A stretch of DNA of 64,000 nt from Cacajao melanocephalus (Eukaryota; Chordata; Mammalia; Primates; Pitheciidae), in the NCBI GenBank assembly GCA_963573385.1, contig CAUYLG010039314.1:1-64000 (forward strand), in the 5' to 3' direction. The notes under the pieces are model-generated. The model made no database searches. It saw only the letters and a list, made by a program, of their open reading frames with translations, and was not told the origin of the DNA. The translations under genes were made by a program, and so were the position numbers. This document shows positions 27,430-47,094 of this stretch, piece by piece. The stretch's first letter is position 1, and the number at the start of each line of letters is the position of its first letter.

Positions 27430-28285
27430 TTCATGATTTTCACTGTTTTATTGAGGTATGATCGACATACAAATAGCTTCACATATAATATATATGCAAC
27501 TTGACAAGTTAGGAGGTAAGTATATACTGATGAAAGCATCACCGGAATCTTTGTCATAAACATATCCATCACCTCTAAAAGTTTTCTCCCACTATATTTA
27601 TTTATAATCATTATTTTGTATATATGATAACACTTCTCTTAGAACACTTTAAATTATATAACACAGTATTGCTAACTATAGAAATTACCCTATGCAGTGG
27701 ATCTCTAGGTCTTATTTGTGTCACATAACTGAAAGTTTTTACCCTAAACTAGTAGTTCCCCATGGTCCCCTCCCCTTAATCCCTGAAAACCACTATTATT
27801 TCTGCTTCTCTGAGTTTGACTATTTTACATTCCTCATACGCGTGGGATCACATAGTATTTGTTCTTCTGTGTTTGGCTTATTTCATTTAGCATAATGTCT
27901 TTTCGGTTCATCCATGTTGTTACAAATAGCAGAGTTTTCTTCTTTTGTAAAGCTGTATAATCTCTGCACACAATAGAATATATATGTGATATGTATTCCA
28001 ATGGATATATGGTGCATATATATTTATCCATCACATGTAAATAAAGCTATTTTTAAAGCTAATTAAGCAAAAAAGAATGTCTGCCCTTTGCAGATATTTA
28101 TCCATTCATCTGTGGATGAACACTTAGGTTGATTCCATATCTTGCCTATTGTGAATACTGCTGCAATGAATGTGAGAATGCAGATATCTCTTGGAGACCC
28201 TGATTTCAATTCCTTTGGATATATACCCAAAAGTTAGATTGCTAAACTATATGGTAGTTCTATTTTTAGTTTTAACCCAGAATAA
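27430..28285 (-). mobile_element. L1M 3' end, antisense, with internal insertion
   Basis: Reads as the reverse complement of an L1M 3' UTR and ORF2 C-terminus ('ttattgaggtatgatcgacatac', 'tgaacacttaggttgattcc', 'ggatatatacccaaaagtta'). A 62-bp non-L1 segment interrupts it at 28032-28093. Confidence 0.85.
28032..28093 (+). repeat. 62-bp templated insertion within L1M
   Basis: The insert is flanked by the direct repeat 'atatttatccat' at 28020-28031 and 28094-28105. Its content matches 26780-26849 in the same orientation. Confidence 0.8.
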
Positions 28286-28844
28286 TCCCGTGAAGATTCA
28301 TCCAAGTTGGTAATTATATTTTTTAAAATAAAAGTATAGCTGATTATTAAATCAACTTGATCCATCCAACTCCTAATAAAGAGTTCATTCCCTCCAGATG
28401 ATTCATACAAAGGGACTTTAATGAAGATATTAGTTCTAGAGGTGAGAGCAGCAGTAAATAAGCCAACAAAGTATGTGGACACACCTGACGGCAAGCAACA
28501 CTGGGAGCCACAGACATCTCTAAAGCTGAAGCAGAAGAGGAAAATATCACCTGACCAGAGCCCAGTTGAGTGGCACAACAGGAAAAGGAGTGTCTTTGTG
28601 AGAGCGGGGATCAGGAAAGGCATAGTTACCGCAGATTGCGACTGGGAGAGCATGTCCTGATCTCTCCTTCTGCCCCCTAGATTTTCTGCCTAACTTTGGC
28701 TGAACCGAACAGAAAGCCAGCAGACCAGGAAATCCACACAAAGCAGTCTTTGGAAGCCAGCCTTCTTGGGCATAGAGCAAGGCAAAGAAGGGCACAGATA
28801 GATTTTAGGCCAAACTGCAAATAACCAGCACAACAGTGATGCAA
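28286..28844. other. no gene seen
   Basis: A 139-codon minus frame (28234-28653) starts inside the L1M and continues into unassigned DNA. Its mixed origin and overlapping frames argue against a gene. Confidence 0.45.
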
Positions 28845-29060
28845 ATTTGTTCATTCAACAAATATATATATTTTTTGATGTCTGCTATTTGAAAGACTCA
28901 ATTCTCAACATGGAAGAATCATAGTAAACTAGAACAATGGAGCCTTTGTCCTTAATTTCTAGTAGGTGGAGACAACCGATAGATAAGTATATTTGTAGAT
29001 ATTATAACATATTTATTGATGTAAATGCTATAAAGAAATGAGAAAGATGATTTTGGAAAG
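28845..29060 (-). mobile_element. L2 3' end, antisense
   Basis: 'gttcattcaacaaatatatat' followed by 'ctagtaggtggagacaacc' and 'atgctataaagaaatgag' matches the reverse complement of the L2 tail. Confidence 0.6.
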
Positions 29061-29394
29061 AGCAGGCAAACTGCTGAAGTGATGCCTTTGAGTAGGGAAG
29101 AGGTGATGGATGCTCGAGAGACAGGTTGGCCTTAAATAGGGACATGGGCAGTTCATCCATCATACCAGCCCAAGAAGCAAACTCACTGGGTAAAGACAAG
29201 TGTAGGATTGCAAATGCAGTGGATGGAATATATAGGTGTTCTGTTCTGCTGGTTAATTTTCTCAGTGAAAAGGGAGAAAACTGAGAGGAAAGATAATTTA
29301 AAAGGAGTTGCAGGTTTTAGGAAAGAAAAGATGTGAAAAAGGAAGAGTTGAAGTGTAAATGGACTAAGTTGCAGGCATTTTTTAAATATTCTTA
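29061..29394. other. unassigned, possibly more antisense L2
   Basis: Purine-rich sequence with weak L2-like text. No gene seen. Confidence 0.35.
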
Positions 29395-29515
29395 CCCAGG
29401 CTGTATCCTAGACCAATTGAATCACAATCACCAGGAGTGAAACACAGGCATGAGCAATTTTTGAATCTCCATAGGTGATATCAATGTGCAGACAAGTTTG
29501 GCAACCACTGGACTA
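29395..29515 (+). mobile_element. MER5-type DNA transposon fragment
   Basis: Ends 'caaccactgg', the typical hAT-Charlie MER5 terminus, after a diverged 'gtgatatcaatgtgcagac' box. The other end is missing. Confidence 0.6.
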
Positions 29516-30174
29516 TGGAAAAGAAACACTGAGGTTAGAGGTCATGACTTTAATCTGAGACCAGTCAACATGATTATTTTTTCTCACCAGTTTCGGTGGC
29601 ATGTGTATAGGTATAGAGTGGACTGTGGGCTATATTTAACCATGATTGAGTTTAACTAGATAAAAATGATGAACAGAGAGGAAGACAAGAGAGCTCAGGT
29701 GTATGGTCAAAAGTTGATGAATATGATGAAACCTGGGCTCTCAGCTGGGAAAAAAGGACTTGGCTGTGACAGTGACAAGTCAGCAGGATAATAAGACTGT
29801 AGGCTCCAGTGAGGTCAAATTTCTGGAGCTGGTATACTAGAAGGAGTGAGCTGGAAAAGGAGAAGATGATGATCAGATTTTAGTGTACACGGAACTGAGA
29901 TTGTAGAGTGGGTACCATTCCTAGTAATGCTAAATTTCAGAGCATAAGCGCAGGAGTTGGTAGCTGATATGGGCTAAAAACAGAATATTAAGGAGAGCAT
30001 TAAAGAACTAAAAGTTGAATGCATTATAGAGTTCCTATGGGTGGATGCTGAAATCCTCAAGAAATATGTCGTGAATAGTATTAGAGAGAGAGGCATTAAG
30101 CCAGATGCAAAAAAAAGTAATTGTTATATTTAGATGTAATGCGTGTTGGAACAAATCTGAAAGAAATGTTCCAC
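29516..30174. other. no gene or clear repeat seen
   Basis: Purine-rich. No recognised family and short frames only. Confidence 0.4.
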
Positions 30175-30320
30175 TGTCGATAGGAAACTGTACAGCAGTG
30201 ATTAGAAACAGATTTTTGGGGCCCATCTGATCTGATACTGGTTATACCACTTAAGCCTTGTGCTGATGATTTAACCTCTTTTTGACCCAATTTATTCATG
30301 AATCAATACAGATGCTAATA
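30175..30320 (+). mobile_element. possible MIR fragment
   Basis: A weak MIR-like order ('tgatactggttataccactta', 'gatttaacctctttttgacc'). Confidence 0.4.
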
Positions 30321-30333
30321 TCTTTCTTTTTTT

Positions 30334-30707
30334 AGGTATATAAACTATTTATAAATAGACAAGGCCTACAAACTAACTTCTTCTCGGATATATCCATAAT
30401 GCGGCCACGGCGACCAGTGGTCTTGGTGTGCTGGCCTCGGACACAAAGGCCCTAAAAGTGGCGCAGCCCTCTACGCGCCGAATCTTCTTCAGTTGCTCCA
30501 GGTCTTCACGCAGCTTGTTGTCCAAACAATCGGCTAGGACCTGGCTATATTTCCCATCCTTTACATTCTTCTGTCTTTTCAAGAACTAGTCTAGGACCTT
30601 GTATTGGCGTGGATTCTGCATAATGGTGATCACACGTTCCCCCTCATCCTCAGTGAGTTCTCCCGCTCTCTTGGTGAGGTCAACGTCTGCTTTCCTCAAC
30701 ATCACCT
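30334..30707 (-). pseudogene. RPS18: RPS18 processed pseudogene, 5'-truncated
   Basis: On the minus strand the translation matches ribosomal protein S18 of the small subunit from about codon 44 to the C-terminus. Matching blocks include [30 protein letters not shown] and [24 protein letters not shown]. No introns interrupt it. The RPS18-type 3' UTR follows (30335-30372), then an A-rich tail (30321-30333). It is broken by TAG at 30586-30588 in place of a Trp codon and by a one-base loss near 30471-30480. The first third of the CDS is missing, as expected for incomplete reverse transcription. It cannot encode a functional protein. Confidence 0.93.
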
Positions 30708-30849
30708 TTCTAATCAGCTCTTTATGAAAAGTTAACTGATGTGGAGCCTGGGAAGTGATTAGAACCTTGCCTGGCATTACCACGTGAGTTGTTATTCATA
30801 TTTCTTAATTATCCTTGATCTCAGTCGGCAGTGACTCCTGGCTTAAACC

Positions 30850-31025
30850 AAGAGCAAAATTCTCAAACTGGAATGTGCATCATAATTTTCCTGAGGGCTT
30901 GTAAAACATATTGGCCAGTCTCAATCCCAGAGTTCTTGATGCATAGTAGGGACCAAGAATTTGCATTCCTTAAGTGTTCCCAGGTGAGGCTGATTCTGCT
31001 GGGCTGGGGGGCCGCATTCTGAGAA
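30850..31025 (+). mobile_element. MER5A-like DNA transposon
   Basis: Near-complete non-autonomous hAT element: 'attctcaaactggaatgtgc' start, 'gaatttgcattcc' and 'cccaggtgaggctgattctgctgg' core, then 'attctgagaacaact' end. Confidence 0.75.
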
Positions 31026-31116
31026 CAACTTCTAGGGGTGGACCCCAGAAGCTGTGCTCTAACAAGCCTCCATGTGTCTTTTATTATAAGCTGAAGTTTG
31101 AGAACTGCTCTAGGAT
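31026..31116 (+). mobile_element. second MER5-type fragment
   Basis: 'gaagctgtgctctaacaagcctcc' and 'aagtttgagaactgct' form another MER5 3' part directly after the first. Confidence 0.6.
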
Positions 31117-32045
<929 letters not shown>

Positions 32046-32057
32046 CCTATAAACACT

Positions 32058-33348
32058 CTTAGTTCTTAAATATTCTTTGAAATAGCCAGTTCCCTCATTA
32101 GTTAATACATTTTAAAGTCTTTGACGTGTGCTTATTTTATGTTTTCCTGAGTCATGATTTTGCATGTTGGAAAATTATACTTTAACACTATTCACTGAAT
32201 AACCCATTTGAAACTGTTTTGAGAGGACTAAGCTTAAAACTTGGTGCACATGATCACTGTGTGGCATAAATGTACCATCACTAGCTAAATTTCACTGTAA
32301 TCAGTTTAAAAATCCATTGTAGCAAAGGACATCAAAATGCATCAGGATGGGAAAGCTAAGAACCATGGATTCCCAGCCCGCCCATTTCTTCACAGGAGAG
32401 GTATTCAGGTGGTGGCTATTCAGGTGTCCTGCCTTTCCAGGACAAAGTCCTGCCAGAATGCAAGAACCCCAGGGTGAGTGATATTACCACCTGCAAATCT
32501 TTTGCTAAGTCATCTCCCTGGGTTAGGATGAAGCTCTGGTAGTTTGTGACTATGTAAATTCTGGTATTCTCTTGCTGTACTATCTTGGGGTTCTATTTAG
32601 TAACCACTCATCACACATGTCTGGTCACATTGTAACCGTGCAGCGATCACCAGCCAGGGCATCCACCAGGATCTCCTGCATTATGAGGAGCACAGCAGGC
32701 TCAGCCACACTATTTCTATTCACTCTTCTCTTAATCAAATTCAGATTCCCAGTCGAAGTAAACACTTTTTAAACAAACGTATGAAATTCCACAATGGAGG
32801 AGGCTTATAAAAACCTTATTTTCTGAAATACAAATTAGCTATGATTTCAGAAAATGAGAATATAAATTCAAAGAATATTTGAGAGAAGGAAATTATTTAT
32901 GGAAACTCAGAAAAAAATACAGAGCTAAAAGTTAGTAAAAGTAATAAATAATCCAAAATATGGTTGCCTATAAAGTCAAAGTAAGAAAAAAATATAGTAA
33001 GTTTAGTCAAAATAAGACATCAGTATCACAAAAGGTATATTATATATTGTAATGGATAAAATAATTAAATTATAATGGATTTCTTTCACAGTTTTGTGAT
33101 AAAATTAGAAATATCAATGAAAGGGATTATGTTCTATAAAACGGACCAACAAGTACTATAATAACAGCAAAAGTAACAGCAAAATTAACATAGTAAGAAG
33201 TGAAAAACCTGAACAGATCAACTGAAAAATAAAGTTGTTAAAGATTTTCCACAGCAATGAAGGTGAACGGTATGAACAGAGGGATTTTCCACGTTATTCT
33301 TTAACAATTTCAGTGTCAGCTATTTATTCGAAGTCATGGATCAAAAAG
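32058..33348. other. no gene or clear repeat seen
   Basis: About 1.3 kb. The A-rich part at 32820-33240 may be a very decayed L1, but I could not place it. Confidence 0.4.
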
Positions 33349-33358
33349 ATAGTTACCC

Positions 33359-35864
<2,506 letters not shown>

Positions 35865-36060
35865 ATCCACAATTTAAAAGATCTTTCAGGTTGCTGAGAA
35901 AATAGTTGAAATTGAGAAACTGGATGCTGTGACCGAAGAGTGCAGAAAACTAGACAAAATTGAAATTTTTCAATTTATGAGAGCAAGTCCGTGTAAAGGA
36001 CTGTGAAAGGCTAACTGAAGATGTTTTTCCTACAGGGGAAGAAGACAATCAAAATGACAT
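35865..36060 (+). pseudogene. importin-alpha (KPNA2-like) pseudogene fragment
   Basis: One frame reads IFQVAEKIVEIEKLD, then EECRKLDKIE. This parallels the C-terminal armadillo-repeat end of karyopherin alpha 2, which has IFQ-AEK, EKL, EEC and LDKIE in the same order and spacing. Downstream, in another frame, GEEDNQN resembles the acidic EEEEDQN that follows in KPNA2. KPNA2 carries NLS cargo into the nucleus; this piece is a short broken relic with a stop at about 36003 and an upstream stop. A decayed A-rich tail may lie at 36152-36180. Assignment to KPNA2 over other alpha importins is an inference. Confidence 0.55.
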
Positions 36061-36591
36061 GGCTACAATTGTTAACCTTTACAATTTGTAGCAAAGGCAA
36101 AAAAGTCTCATTTGGTATAACATTGTCCAATTAATACTTCATTAACTTGGGGGAAAAAAAAGAAAAGAAGGAAGGAGGCAGGAAAGATAGCTCATAAGAA
36201 AAATATTACAATATAGAAGTATCAAAGCAGAAACTGAAAATATGTCACAACTTTACCTTATCTCTGCCTCGAAAGAAAACTTGTGTAATAATTGGATATT
36301 AATATGTTTAACTTGCATAGTATAAATTTGCATTTTATACAGTAAAACTGATATATGTTCCAAATATAATATGCTATTTATTTTGTTTTTCATTACACAA
36401 AAATAGGCTCACAACATAGACATGGTTCCCTAATGTTGTTTTTTTATTTTAAAATGTGTCATGGACTTGTGCTGGTGGGAAGAAAAAGTCAATATACTTT
36501 TCCCTACTCTCCCATTACATACAACTAAAAACACTGTATTTGTATATAAGACAACATAAGAAGACTGAAAGATGGAAATAAGAATGCAAAC
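36061..36591. other. no gene seen
   Basis: AT-rich, with the possible pseudogene tail at 36152-36180. Confidence 0.4.
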
Positions 36592-37374
<783 letters not shown>

Positions 37375-38769
37375 TGACAACTGAGAAAAATGGACCAATT
37401 CTTTGAAACATACAAGCTAATACAACTCATCTAATATGAAATAGATAATTTGATAGCCTATAGCAATTATGAAAATTGAATTTGTAACTAAAAATCTCTC
37501 CCCAAAAGTCTCCAAGATCAGATAGTTTCATTGGGGAATTCAAACAAACGTGTAAGGAAAAATTAACACCCATTCTGTACAAATTTTGCCAAAAAATAGA
37601 AGACTTTCCAATTGATTTTATGAAGCTAATGCTATTCTAATATCACAACTAGACAAGGACAATACTAATAAATAAACACAAAACTACAGATCAATAACTC
37701 TCATCAATATAGAAGCAAACATCTTTAATAAAGCAGAATTCAGTGAAATATATATGAAGACTAAATGGGATTTATTTTAAGGATGCAAAGATGGTTCAAT
37801 ATGCAAATATCCGCTAATTTAATCTACCATATTAACAGGCTAAAGAAGAAAAAAAATAACATCGATCAATGCAGAGAAAAAAAATCTGACAAAATTTAAC
37901 ACTCATTCATGATAAAAATCTCTAAAAAAAATAGGGCTATAGGAACCACCTCAATTTCATAAAGATCTACAGAAAAGCTGTCTTATCATTATACTTAATG
38001 GTGAAAGAATGAATGTTTCCTCCCTAAGCCTGTGAAAAAGTCAAGGATACCTGCTTTCACCACTATTATTCAACCTAGTGCTTGAATTTCTAGCCAGCGC
38101 AATAGTAAAATAAAAAGAAATAAAAGAGGTACAAGTTAGACAGGAGGAAATGAAACTATTTCTATTAGCAGATGACATAATTACATATGTAAAAAATCTC
38201 AAAGATTCTATCAGAAAAATAGAAAGATAAGTGAGTTCACTAAGCTCGTGGGATACAAGATAAACATACAAAAATCTATTTTTATATACCATCAATAATC
38301 ATGTCATCATTGAAATTACAAATAGAATACCATTTACAATTTTCTTAAAAATATGGAATACTTAGAGGTAAATCTAACAAGACATTAGGACTTACATGCT
38401 TAAAACTACAAAGCACTGATTTGAAAATAAAATCACCAAATGTCTAAATAAATAAAGAGAACATACTGGGTCCATGTATTGTAACACCACACAGTACAGA
38501 TGTCAATTCTTCCTCAAATTGATAGGTAGGTTTAGTGAACTCCCTGTCAAACTTACAGTATTATTTTTCTATATATTCATAAAATTATTCAAAAATTTAT
38601 ATGGAAAGAACCAGGAACTACAATAGTCGAAACAATTGTGAAAAGAATAATAAATTAAAGGCAATCAGCCTGTCCAATTTCAAGACTTCTTATATGGCTA
38701 CAGCAGTCAAGGCTGTATGATACTGGCAGAGGCGTGGCCCCATAGATCAGTAGAAAAGGAAAGAAAACT

Positions 38770-38771
<2 letters not shown>

Positions 38772-38802
<31 letters not shown>
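38772..38802. repeat. (CA)n microsatellite inside L1M
   Basis: About 15 CA units. Confidence 0.95.
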
Positions 38803-38804
<2 letters not shown>

Positions 38805-39403
38805 CTAAATGATTTTGCAAAAAGTGCAAAAGCAATATTATTGCTTTGTCCATTGGTGTTGGACAAAATGGATCAGCAAAGTCAAAACAAACCTTGACTT
38901 AAATCTCACACCTAAAAAAATTAGCTCAAAATTAATCATGGATTTAAATTTAAAACCTAAAACTATAAAACTTTTAGAAAAAGACAAGAGAAAACTTTGG
39001 AGATCTAGGCCTACCTAAAGCATTCTTCAGCTTGAAATCAAAAGCATGATTCATAAAATTAAAAACTGTACTTTTTTAAACTGATAAGGTTTATTAAATT
39101 GATAAACTGAACTTCATTAAATTTTTAAAAATTTGTTCTAGGAAACTATGTTAAGATGATTATAAAGTAAGCTACAGAGTGGGGAGAGAGATTTGCACAC
39201 CACATAACTGACAGAGACTCATATCTGGAGTGTATAAATAACGCTCAAAACTCAATAGTAAAAAAAATGCAATTATACCATGAGCCAAAAATATTGAGGC
39301 ATTTCACTGAAAAAAATACATAGATGCAAAAAAGTACATGAAGAAACGTGCAATATTATCAACCATTAAGGAAATGAAAATAAAAACCAAGCAAATATTA
39401 CTA

Positions 39404-39731
<328 letters not shown>

Positions 39732-40147
39732 TCAGCAAGGATGTGGAGAAATAATCACTCATACATTTATGGTGGGAAGAGAAAACGGTAAAGCTACTCC
39801 AGGAAAAAAAAAATCTTGGCATTCTTACAAAATTAAACATGCAACTACCCTGCAACCCAGTAAATGCACTCTTGGGCATTTAAACTAGAAAAATTAAACC
39901 TGTGTTCACACAAAACTTGTATGTGAATGTTCATAGCAGCTTTCTTTGTAATAGCTCAAAACTATAAATATCACCCCTGATGTTCTTCAACAGGTGATTG
40001 GTTAAATAAACTGGTATATCCACGCTATGAAATACTACTCACCAATAAAAAGAAGCAAGCTATTAAAATATGCAACAAACTGGAGAATTGCCAGAAAATT
40101 GAATTATGGTGAATGAAAAAAAGCCAATCTCAAACATTTACATGCCA

Positions 40148-40182
40148 CAGTAAATTGTGTGTGTGTGTGTGTGTGTGTGTAT
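40148..40182. repeat. (TG)n microsatellite in L1M 3' region
   Basis: About 15 TG units followed by 'tatacac'. Confidence 0.95.
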
Positions 40183-40500
40183 ACACAAATATATATACTA
40201 TTTTGTATATGAAATATCTTACAAAATTATAAAATGGAGAACAATTTATTGGTTTCTATGGGCTAAGGAGGGGTGAAGATAAGATGAAAGTGGGGATGAC
40301 CATAGAAGGGCAACATGAGGGAGCCTTTTAATGGAGTGTTCTGAATATTGACTGTATCAATGTCAATATCCTGGCCATGAAATTGGACTATAGTTTTGAA
40401 AGATGTTATTGGTAGAAACTGGATAAAGGGTACAAAAGATCATCCGTATTATTTTTCATAACTATATGAACGTAATATTATCTAAAAATAAAAAGTTTAA

Positions 40501-41388
<888 letters not shown>

Positions 41389-41581
41389 CTAGTAAGCATT
41401 TGTGATGAGTGTTGGCACCCAAATCCATTCCTCGTGTCTCCTTCTCTTCAGCAGCCTTGGGGAAGCTACCCACAGACAGTAATGGCCAGTGAAAAAGAAA
41501 GTGCTACTTTTTTCAGCATGGGAAAAGTACTTCACAGCATGGTACAGTGCTCTGTTATAAAAGCCACTCAGTGAAACACAA

Positions 41582-41611
41582 AAACTGGAGAATCCGGCAG
41601 TTCTCCAGTTT
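41582..41611. repeat. perfect 11-bp hairpin at duplication edge
   Basis: 'aaactggagaa' at 41582-41592 and its exact complement at 41601-41611 enclose an 8-base loop. One arm belongs to the inverted L1 copy, the other lies outside it. Confidence 0.95.
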
Positions 41612-41741
41612 GTTGCATGTTTTAATAGCTTGTTCCTTTTTATTGGTGAGTAGTATTTCATAGTATGGATATATCAGTTTATTTAACCAATTTCCTGTTG
41701 AAGAACATCAGGGGTGATATTTTTAGTTTTGAACTATAAAC
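41600..41741 (-). repeat. inverted duplicate of L1M segment 39956-40092
   Basis: The reverse complement matches the L1M part 39956-40092 with about 10 differences in 135 bases (93%). Shared variants absent from the usual L1 text (for example 'caccaataaaaa') point to a local copy and not to an independent L1. Confidence 0.85.
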
Positions 41742-42189
41742 CTTAGCCATGCCTTTTGCTTCTCCCACCTCAGCCTTTCAGAAAAAGAATGATCTTACAA
41801 ATGCATCTACCAGAGATGGATAAGCCATAACTAAGATGCTAGGATGGCAGTGCTCACCTCAAAGAGGCAATGAAACTGGCTTAATATAAAAACTTACTAA
41901 AATTGCAGCGAAAAACGTCCTTAACTTGTTCTCTTAGGTATTTAATTTTTTAATACTAAACAATCTTTTTTCCTCATTATCTAAAATTAATTAAGTAAAC
42001 AAGCCAGAATTATTAATGTATTTTTCCCAAAGAAAGTTTTTGGAGGAAATGACTGTCAGTACTTCATTTGACTTATTCAATTTACTTTTAGCAAAATAAA
42101 GCATTTGGAAATTTTCAGACAAAAGCCATTATAGATGATAGAGACTTTATCAAAGTAAAACTCTATTTAAAACTATTAAATGGAACCCT
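41742..42189. other. no gene seen
   Basis: About 450 bp unassigned. Confidence 0.4.
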
Positions 42190-42350
42190 TAGGGAATGTT
42201 TTCAGCATGGTGCAAGACAAAGTTTTCTACTTTCATCATTACTCTTTAGCATTATACTGGAAATCCTAGCCAATGTAATGTCAAGTAAAAAGAATAAGAT
42301 GGATCAGAATGAGAAGAGAATATTTTTAATATTTGCAAATTGTATTCTAT
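42190..42350 (+). mobile_element. L1 ORF2 fragment
   Basis: 'ggtgcaagacaaagttttctac' and 'actggaaatcctagccaat' are diverged L1 reverse-transcriptase-region text. Confidence 0.5.
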
Positions 42351-42532
42351 TTAATTCTGAGTATAGCAATCACCATGGTTCAAAATTCAGGTAGAAAACA
42401 GTACATAGTAAAACATCTCTCTCCCATCCCTACCTCAGGTCTCAATTCCCTTCCCTGGAAAAGCTATATTATTAGATTCTTTTTTATCTTTCTAAATACA
42501 GTTTATATACACATACTCAGGAAAGATTTCTC

Positions 42533-42703
42533 TTTTTCTGAAACGGAGTCTCACTCTGTAACCCAAGCTGAAGTTCAGCGGCACAATCTCTGCTCACTGC
42601 AGCTTTAACTTTCAAGTCAGGTGTTTCTTCTAACTTAGCCTCCTGAGTAGCTCGGACAACAGGTGCATGCCACCATGCCTAGCTAATTTTTTTGTATTGA
42701 AAG
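42533..42703 (-). mobile_element. old Alu left half, antisense
   Basis: 'gaaacggagtctcactctgt' through 'gccaccatgcctagctaattt' is the antisense half of an old Alu, perhaps AluJ or a free monomer. Confidence 0.85.
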
Positions 42704-43835
42704 ATTATTTCTAATGATACATCTCATAGTTGAGCAGCAATGAATTTTATCCCTGTGGCTGATTCCAATTCAAATGGTGGCTGATGCTTAGAGTTGCTCT
42801 AAGATAAATACTCCAAATAATGCCAAGTCTGAACTGAGAGAAATGATTTACATGGTTAGCAATGTCTGCTATGGGCAAGATAGCCAGTGTGTGTCAACTT
42901 GCAGCATGTTTTATATTCCTGGATTGTCATTCATTAGTTATTAGGGGAACTAAGCAACACATAGCATCTCCAAGAGACCAACCCACACCATAAAATAGTT
43001 AAGACAAACTAAAAAGCATAATATAAACATTCATACTTGTGATTGTCACCTGAATGACTTCAATTCCTTCTTCCGTAACAGAAGCCAGGAAAAGGATGAA
43101 AAAAGGAAATGATTGTGGAGAGGAAGTTGCCTCCTGTCTATGGAAAAGACAAAAGAATGGTAAGAGACTGAGAAGCATTCCCTGCCCCAGATAATAAGGA
43201 TTTACAGATAATAAGATAAATGGCAGTCCTCTGTCCAGTTCTAGGGACGTCTGTCTTTGTGTAACTGGACCCACCTCGTAACTATCAGGACCACTTGTAT
43301 CTTCCTGGACCCTTGAGTTGTGCAGTTCAAATGATGTCCTTAAAAATCTCTAAAATAAATTTAGAGCCAACAATTAAGTAAGTTTACTCCAAGGACCTAT
43401 GTACCCCAGAACAATAATTCATTTCCTTTTCTGTTTTACAGCTAAAATTATCCCTAGATATATTATCCAAATGAGTTTATCAATAGGCATCACAGTGAAT
43501 ACCTCACAGGAGCATAGCTCAAAGTCAATAGAAAGCATTTAAATTAGTCCAGAAAAATAGGCAATATTAAATATACTAATTATCAGGTTCCTAGTGAAAT
43601 AAAAATCCAAAGTTAAACACATTTTCTTATAATTTTGGCAATGAGTCTCACTTTTTAAATGTATCAACAAGATAGATAAGATTATCCCATATTTATCTGA
43701 GAACCACAAAACTGTGAACCTAGAACCAAAATACTTAGTACAGCACTAGACTTTGTTAAACAAAAGGATATTTCCAGTCATATCCAGTCATATATCTCAG
43801 GACTTTGTAATCGTGGGAAAGGAGAAGCAAAGAGA
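42704..43835. other. no gene or clear repeat seen
   Basis: About 1.1 kb. A 91-codon minus frame (42999-43274) has no domain. Confidence 0.45.
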
Positions 43836-43839
43836 ACAA

Positions 43840-46190
<2,351 letters not shown>

Positions 46191-47094
46191 ATATAAAATT
46201 GTATAAGTATATTCTTTATTTAAAAGAGAGAGTGAGCAAAGGAGGAAAGCAGCTTCCTTTCAGGCTTGCCAGGAGGCCTACCTCTGTCAGTTTCTCAATT
46301 CTAAACCTTTGAACTTAGTGCTAGAAGGGAGAAAGCTTCCCTCGTGGGGTAGATTGGGGCGTCACGTGGACTTTCAAAGCCCAGGAACTTCTTAAGTCCT
46401 TATAGGTATTTCTGTAGGCACTCCCTGAGCCTGCACCTTCAGAGATCCAAAATGCGATGCAAAGACTTAAAACTCATATTCTTCAAAACTCACGATGTTT
46501 TGGTTTTTAAGTTTTGCCAACCTTGGTTAACTTTTACTACCCAAATGGCAGCACAAATTCCCACTCCATCACAGATTTTCATGCATAACCAAAAAAAGGT
46601 GGAAAAAAGCAAGAAATCCTACTTAATTTACATCTACCATGCCCATTGCTCTGTTCATTAATTTACCGGTTATACTAATATTTTTCAAATGTGCACAGCA
46701 TGCTCAAAAAGATAAAAATTATAACCCATAGTTAGCTTATATTTTAGAGGAGAGACAGCTAATATTAAAATTAGACTCAGGATGCACTATGTAATCTGCA
46801 GGGCCTAGTGCCAATCGAAAATGCAGGACCTGTTGTTCAAAGTGATTAAGAATTTCAAGTTGGAGATAACAGAACATAAAACCAAGTGTGAGTCCATGAA
46901 GCTGGTCCTGAATAAACTGATATAAAATGTTAGCTTTTATATAATAAATATATAAAAGAAAAATTGAAAGCATGGAAAAGTACTAAACAACAAAGAGTTT
47001 TCCATTTTTAGGGAGGGTGAAGAAGGAAGATGTCTGAAAAAAAATGGGTTTCAATTAATAAGCTAAAAGAAGGAAGGAAGGGAGTCATGGAGCC
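46191..47094. other. no gene; possible old repeat
   Basis: 46770-46920 ('ctgcagggcctagtgccaat', 'gattaagaatttcaag') resembles a repeated mammalian sequence I cannot name. The rest is unassigned. Confidence 0.4.

Noticed and set aside
28234..28653. 139-codon minus-strand frame
   Set aside because: Starts in antisense L1M and runs into unassigned DNA; no domain, and other frames overlap it.
30373..30783. Functional ribosomal protein gene
   Set aside because: 5' end missing, in-frame stop and frameshift, A-rich tail: a processed pseudogene.
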